A DNA stretch of 64,000 bases from Mytilus galloprovincialis (taxonomy: Eukaryota; Mollusca; Bivalvia; Mytilida; Mytilidae). Position 1 is the first letter of the stretch, and the number at the start of each line of letters is the position of its first letter. Location: positions 88,631,795 to 88,695,794 of the forward strand of contig NC_134843.1 of NCBI RefSeq assembly GCF_965363235.1, in the 5' to 3' direction. The translations under genes and the position numbers were made by a program. Shown here piece by piece: positions 57,740 to 64,000 of this stretch. The notes under the pieces are model-generated. The model ran no database searches and was not told where the DNA came from. It saw nothing but the letters and a program-made list of their open reading frames with translations.

Positions 57740-59090
57740 ATAAAGAGTTATCAGTTACCTTTGTTGAGGGGGAGGCGAGACCATTTTCGGGAAGCCGGGA
57801 TTGGCCGATTTTAGCAACGGGAAATTGGGATTGCCTTGTTTAAAGATCGGGAATTCGGGATAGAAAAACATCGGGATACGGGAAACCCACGTTTTTAGCC
57901 ATGGGAAATATGGATTTTTATGTTGAAATATAACAGGATTGACAAAAAACTGTACCTTGGACAGATAAAACTGCCATTTTCGTTATACTTTAATCAGAAT
58001 CGCATCTAGACACAGAGTAGATCCAGATCTTATTGTTATTTTCTGCTCGTTTAGTGCCATATTTAATATCCACTGTACGCGAATGAAATGCTAACCAAAC
58101 TTGATTTATGATAAATGTCGAAGCTCCTTGGTGTAAGTGTCGGTCTGATTTAGAGTACTAGTTTATCCAAAGAGGGCGGTAAAGTTTTTTTTTCGTGCAA
58201 AGTGTTTTGCCATTTTTAATTTACAACCTTCCGTGAAAAAAAATTGTGCTTTACTGTGAAATTGGTAAAAACGGCAACGTGCAAGCAATTTATTTATTTT
58301 TCGTTCATCGTGAAATTGGAATTTTATTTCGCGTTTGTCCGTGAACATAACGCCTCTTTACAACCCTTCCCAAAAGTTAGACTTGATCTGGATATTTTTC
58401 AATAAGAGTAAGATCATGTAAGACCTAAAAGAAAACACATGTGTTTCCGTTACCCTTATATATATCTACCCTAATTTTAAGTACCTACAATCTAACTCTA
58501 CTCTTAAAAGGTTTTTTAATGTTATGTCAACAAGCACTTGTAAAGTCAGAATTTTTCTCCCATATGAACCAGTCAACATGGTCAAAAACGTTTGAAAAAA
58601 AAAACTGTTTTGCTTTCCTACCGATTCTAATTTTTTAGGGGATATGTTACCTGAAACACATGTATTTTTTCCTTGGCCTTAATACACATATAATTTCACA
58701 GACAGTCTTCTCTATAATCGAATATCATATAAAATATTTCTGGCTTTCTGCAATTTTGCAGAAAACAAATACCCCTTCTTGACGTGTTTAAAATGTACGT
58801 ACTAAATATATTGGTCAAAATGCACAAATTGAAAGCAAATAATTTTAAAAGAACAACATTACTCAAGGGCCACAGTTTAATTTTCAAAGTTTACCAGGAC
58901 GGCATCCCTTTAAAGTTGTGTCAGATGTGTCTATTCGTTATCTAAAATAGTGGAGGACCTCTTTATCAAATAAATGAGGATTTCTTGTTTATCGGGATCG
59001 GGATTTTTAACAAAATATGTCCGGGATTTCGAGATTTTCGAATATTAAAACCGGGAAATCTGGATGAGACACCCTCTAGCACCCCCCCCC
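57740..59090. repeat. Repeat-rich non-coding stretch
   Basis: Repeated 'cgggaa', 'cgggat' phrases at 57780-57895 and again at 58990-59065 may be the two ends of one old element. Between them lies a short relative of the 56533 element (58172-58373). No gene. A long C-run is at about 59083-59096. Confidence 0.4.
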
Positions 59091-59801
59091 CCCCCTTTTT
59101 CCGATTTGTTAAATCCTATGACTTGTGTAGGTTGTGTGTAGAAAGATTATTACGTTATCTTAAAATTAAAAATGATCCTTTACCATACTCTTTGGGTGTG
59201 GCCTATTGCGAAGCAGAATGTGCGTCTTTATCCAACATTCACAGAAAATAAGTTTAAATTTCCCGCCCTTCGTCGATCTTCATCCGGGCTTGTCGACCCA
59301 CATTTCAGAGCCTGTACCTGTTGTCGACATACATTGTTAATTTGTTTTCTGGCCCTTAATATCCTTAAAGACAACCGAAAGTTATGCAGACAATAATTAA
59401 TAAATCTATATAATAATGATTTACAATATTTATCAAGTGTGACTGAGTCAAGGAAGTCTGAGTACATTTAATTTGACCCTATGATTCGAGTACACCTTAA
59501 CATTTTTTAAAATTCATATAGTTAGAGTTGGAAAACAAATCATTTAGTTATTTAAGACTTCTAGAAATACAAGTTATTCTATTAATACATGATTAATAAC
59601 TAAAGTTTTGCGCATATTTTATGTGTACCTTTCATTTTCGTGAGGGTCTGGATGAGGGGGTCTGTTATTCTGTAAACATTTAATTTTCACCCCTTTTTTC
59701 TCTAATCTTCAAAAAATTAACCCCTTTTTTTCTCTAATCTTCTTTTTTTTCGTTTTAAGGGCATTATTCTTTAATCATTTAACCCCATCCAAACCCTCCT
59801 T

Positions 59802-59944
59802 CATTGGCGGATCCAAAAGGGGGGGTCTGGGGGTTGGAACCCCCTTTTTTTGGCCGATCAATGTATTTGAATGGGAGCATATAGTTGGACCCAACTTTAC
59901 TCTGGGTTGGGACCCCCTTTTCAAATGGCTTGATCCGACCCCTG
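59802..59944. mobile_element. Short inverted-repeat element (CATTGGCGGATCC family), 143 bp
   Basis: It begins CATTGGCGGATCCA and ends 'tgatccgacccctg'. The interior shares 'atttgaatggg' and 'ctgggttgggaccccc' with the 46357 copy. It lies about 80 bases before the PIP4P start codon, so it may overlap the promoter or 5' UTR. Confidence 0.75.
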
Positions 59945-60027
59945 ATCTTGATATCAACTGTATGATTAAGAGGTCACATGGTTTCATTTCATATCACATG
60001 ATCGGTTGATCCGTTTATAATAACAAA

Positions 60028-63000
60028 ATGGCAGAAGTCGGAGATGAAAACACACCACTGTTAAAAAACGATACTCCTGGTGAACCACCACCAAATTATA
60101 ATGATGGTAACACATTTTAGATAAATTCAGTTTTATTGATAACTAATATTTTATATTTCTTAACATGACAACGCCTGAAAGCTTTTTTATCACAATAAAT
60201 TTTAATTTTTAAAAACGTAAAATGTTATACAAGAGATATATTTGACCAAATTGATAAATGTAAAGCAATGAAAACATATAGTTATAAATTTCTTTTAGCT
60301 ATGTTAAGGTTTGGAATAATTATGCTTCAATCTTTAACTTGAATTTCACTGATTAGTTCTGTATTTATAAAGGAACTTTTATTAAGTATTTGATCAGGAA
60401 GTAATTTTAGTAAAAAAAAAAACCCTGTACTCATGTGTGATGTATGCTAAAAGATTTTTTATATGTACCATATGTTTGTATCTGTATCTCTATGTCAAAA
60501 ATACTAGTTTTGGCTTTACCTCAACTTGAAATAGCACATATTGATTGGAGAGCTGTTTTAAAGCTCCCGACTGACTTCTTCTCCCTGTTTGTTCTAATGA
60601 AACACAGTCAAAGAACGAGTTTTAATTGTTCAGTTAAATTTATGTATCTAATAATTTTGAGTTGTTCTTAACTTAATTATCATGTATATTTGTACTTTTA
60701 AAGACTTTCAAAACGTAATAAAGCTTTTTGGTTTTGCTTCTGTATGTTTACATTTAGTTATTACTTCTGGCCTTTATTTAACAAGAGAGATAGACACCTA
60801 TTGATGATGTTGGAGAGCAGCTTTGGATCTCTCAAATCTACTTTTCGCATACAAATCTATCTTACAGTTGGTTCTAATGTTTATATAGATCTGTGTTGTA
60901 TTTATGGTTCCAATGTTTATTCTCTTGACAAAGACAGAGTGCCTATATAGATCTGTGTTGTATATATAATAGTGTTTAGTGCCTTCTTATTGTTCTTTCT
61001 TTCTTTCATTCATTTGTAATTTAATTTCACTTTCAAAAATATCAAATGTTTCAGGTTTAATTTTCCTCTTATGTTTACTTTGAACCAGAAAGTCTTCAAG
61101 ATTAATAGCTGATACCATCATACAAAACCCTCAACCCCTGCTTTACCAAAAAATTGTCTGCTTTGATAACCCTCAACCACTTTGTATAGAAACACCTACC
61201 CTTGGATAGTTCTTCTGGACTGAAGATTTTCTATTTCTTAGAACATGAAGCTAGTTATCATTTTTGTGACACATGCTTCTTTATACCTTGATTTGTAATC
61301 TCCTATGATAAATTGTGCAACTCCATATGCCTTTTTTAAATGCTGACACAGAAGATTCAATATGTATGGATGTTTTGAAACTTGTGTACTAAATACAATT
61401 TATAAAAATAATTGCAAGTAGTGCTTTAATAAGTCTTTTTTTTTTTAAATTGATGTAAAGTACAAAGGTTACAGCTTATACATTGTATTACGTAAATAAT
61501 ATCAATGAATATAACTTTATTTTATTAGTATATTGTCATTACATGTATGATTTTACTGAATTGATGAAATGAAGAATATTGAAATTATACCTATATTGAT
61601 GAGCATGTAGATATTTACCATTACGGTGAAATTTTATTGTTTTATAGCTGTATCACAGAATGTCACTGTGCCACCAATTGCACCAAATGAGTTACCTCCA
61701 CCTTACACACCACAAGGTGGCCTACCGATGATCAACTGTAAAGTTTGTCAGGCTTTAATAAATATAGAAGGCAAAACCAATCAACATGTAATTAAATGTA
61801 CTGTCTGTAATGAGGCGACGGTGAGTTTAAAACACTTGAAATATTTGTATGAGCTTTAGAATTACTTTTTGTCTGTTCTTTAACAATGTGGTAGTATTAT
61901 GATATTAGCATTGTCATCTGAGTTTTCATGTATAAATACTATAAAGAAGATAAATACATGATAACTGTTAATTATATTATATATTTAATATAAATATAAG
62001 TATGAATTTGATAGTCCATTTAAGATTGACACTAAAAAATGATAGTTCAGTGAATTTTGTATAATTAAAAACCTTTTTTTTTGTATAAACAAATGTATGT
62101 GTGAAATTTCCAAAATCAAGAATTTCAAGATTTAGTTTGAATAAAGAAAATTATTGAATTTAAAATGACCACTCCCACACACAGTGTTTTTGATAGTACA
62201 TTACACCAATACTTAGTTTTTGATAGTACATTACACCAATACTTAGTTTTTGATAGTACATTACACCAATACTTAGTATTTGATAGTACATTACACCAAT
62301 ACTTAGTTTTTAATTTAAAATTTAATTTCCACAGCCTATCAAAGCAGCGCCACCTGGTAAACAATATGTAAGATGTCCTTGTAACTGTTTACTTATCTGT
62401 CGGAGTGGAGCTGCTAAAATCGCTTGTCCTCGACAACAATGGTACGTAGTAATAAAATAGGAAATGGATGTATTCATCATTTTAGAGGTCAACATACATA
62501 ATGTTAAATACACTACAATGAACAAGTATCTTTAACAGATGGTGTAAAGTTACAAATTTTCCTAAAAAGAAAGATTATCAAAAATCCTAAAAGGTGAAAA
62601 CAAATTTTAAAGGATATTAATATTTTTAATAGGGGTCACTTACATGTAATTCAAACTAAATTTTTATTCTACTTTTATCTTTTCAAAAAGGAAACATTGA
62701 ACAACTGAATGTTTCATTCAATTTTTGGTGGTTGGTTTTCAGACAGCAAGTTTTTATGAATGTTTATGAACAATTAAACAAAGCAAAAAGATATGAGCTG
62801 TTTTTATTTGCCCCGTCCCGTCAAGGCTTGCTTGAAGTTACAACATTTTGTAATTGTATATTTTTACTTTTTACTGCTTTTTAAAAGAAATATCAGTTGT
62901 AATGTATTAGAAGATAAATGACTTATACCACTTTGTTGTTTCAATTAAAGTAAAAGAATTATCCATCTTGGAAATCCTGTTCCTATGGTAACAGTGCGAG

Positions 63001-63654
63001 CACCAGGGTCAGCAAGATTTGTTTGTGCATACTGCACTCAAGTATTTGTGGTAAGTGTTCCTTGAATAAATGATTTTTTCTCCAGATTAATTAAGTCTTT
63101 TTTTTCAAAGATCTATTGAGAAGCAAATGTGCATCACTATTATAAACATGGTTTGTTTTGCAGTGTTAAACATAAATCAGACAAGACTAGTCTTTATATG
63201 GAGATATTAAATTAAAATTTATGTTTTTTTTACAGTTCAATCAAGGAAGTGCTTTGCTAGCCAGATGTCCATATTGCAGACGGGTGTAAGTATATAGGTT
63301 AATCATTATTCTAATGTCTTTGAAAAATAAGTTACAGTCACATCTGTTCTTTCTATTGAATCTTATATTTTTTTTATATATTACAAATGTAGTCATTTAT
63401 ATGATAAAAGAGAAATAGAAAATTCTTTGTTCAGATTTATAATAAATAATTTTCATTATACCATTCAGCTAAATTGATAAAAAATCTTGAAAATTTATTG
63501 GTTCAAATATTTTTTCATACAAATTTATTCCCAATCTGTTTAAGGAAATATTATACACTTCAGGTCAACTGCTGGTAATTCCTCTGTTAGAGTAAGAGCA
63601 TGGATATATTTGATAGCTGGACTGATATTTTTGGGTGCTGGGATAGGCGTCACA
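60028..63654 (+). CDS. PIP4P: PIP4P (TMEM55) type phosphoinositide 4-phosphatase-like protein, 5' part
   Basis: Exons 60028-60106, 61648-61820, 62335-62441, 62951-63050, 63236-63285 and 63564-63654 join in phase at GT-AG sites into 200 codons. The rest lies beyond the window. The protein starts with an acidic dileucine signal (ENTPLL, 7-12) and PPxY motifs (PPNY, PPPY), then a cysteine-rich zinc-ribbon-like domain ([51 protein letters not shown]) and the first transmembrane segment (about 182-200). The order and short motifs match human PIP4P1/PIP4P2 of late endosomes and lysosomes, reported to dephosphorylate PtdIns(4,5)P2 and, for TMEM55B, to recruit JIP4. Odd point: the CX5R motif reads C106-RSGAA-K112, lysine in place of arginine. 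Human CKxxxxRI at this place has Arg. Activity is therefore doubtful. Confidence 0.95.
62186..62308. repeat. 30-bp tandem repeat, four copies, in PIP4P intron 2
   Basis: 'tgatagtacattacaccaat' recurs at 62191, 62221, 62251 and 62281, nearly identical. The array ends 26 bases before the exon 3 acceptor (62335), so it occupies the usual branch-point region. The apparent frames on both strands here come from the 30-bp period. Confidence 0.95.
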
Positions 63655-64000
63655 GTAAGTATCTTTAAATGGGCAGATATCATTTATTTAAAAGCCATTT
63701 ATTTGTGAAAAAAAACCTATAATAACCATTTCCAATTTTTGAAGAAGACGGCTTGAAACCGTCAATCCCCAATGGGGTTGACCAGAGTGACATTCCCTCA
63801 CATCATTCATTTTGTTTTTATAGTGTGAAAAACCCCCCAACAAATCTTACTGAGAATGATGAGATGGGGAGACACAAATGAATAAATTGACTTTAAACAC
63901 TTTTTTACACATTTCCCTTCTGTTTCTCTCAAAATTATCGTATATTGAGCTCTCCTTTACACTATTTACGTTTCTTTTACAATCCGGAAAAATCAGTATG
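63655..64000 (+). other. PIP4P intron 6, incomplete
   Basis: It begins with GTAAGT after exon 6. I see no further exon before the edge. The missing 3' end should encode the short loop, second membrane segment and tail. Confidence 0.6.

Noticed and set aside
57780-59070. One large element with 'cgggat' ends
   Set aside because: The two end regions share only short phrases and I could not align them as inverted repeats or find a target duplication.
62125-62371. Frames on both strands with 10-residue repeats
   Set aside because: They are products of the 30-bp tandem repeat in a PIP4P intron.

Overview
The window looks like nuclear DNA of a bivalve mollusc, most likely a marine mussel (Mytilus-like). 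It is strongly AT-rich, gene-poor, has GT-AG introns, and is crowded with short interspersed repeats of the kind I remember from mussel genomes. The three recognisable genes are ordinary animal genes. Species and repeat-family assignments are from memory, not from a search.

Genes. (1) 5781-8099 (+) is an intact, intronless TRIM71/lin-41 gene: RING, two B-boxes, coiled coil, filamin domain and six NHL repeats. Its transcript region carries matches to the let-7 seed (5748, 5769, 6428, 9222) and one 8-mer match to miR-125/lin-4 (8514), the two microRNAs of the heterochronic pathway. (2) 39768-40955 (-) is an intact, intronless GFOD1/GFOD2 oxidoreductase-like gene. (3) 60028 to beyond the right edge (+) is the 5' part of a PIP4P (TMEM55) gene; six exons can be read in phase for 200 codons, and the last exon or exons lie outside. 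A second first-exon-like segment at 51318-51354 has the same splice phase and a similar PPxY motif, so it may be an alternative start 8.7 kb upstream.

Layout. 1-3.1 kb is dominated by a 22-bp minisatellite. 3.1-5.4 kb is non-coding. 5.4 to about 9.4 kb is the TRIM71 locus. 9-13.9 kb is AT-rich flank with an 867-bp hAT-type element. 13.9-15.4 kb is a 53-bp minisatellite. 16-39 kb holds no gene that I can support; it is a field of inverted-repeat elements, a 33-bp minisatellite and decayed bivalve repeats, including one short BEL/Pao fossil. 39.7-41 kb is the GFOD gene. 41.4-49.2 kb is a nest of transposons inside transposons. 49-60 kb contains an internally deleted KDZ (Zisupton-like) transposon, several nearly perfect palindromes and more small elements. 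60-64 kb is PIP4P.

The most unusual theme is a set of tiny, almost loopless palindromes (36, 50, 56 and 100 bp) flanked by short direct repeats that look like target-site duplications. The 36-bp one consists of two copies of the terminal repeat of a 6.7-kb element in the same window, joined head to head. The three genes are unrelated and do not form a functional cluster.
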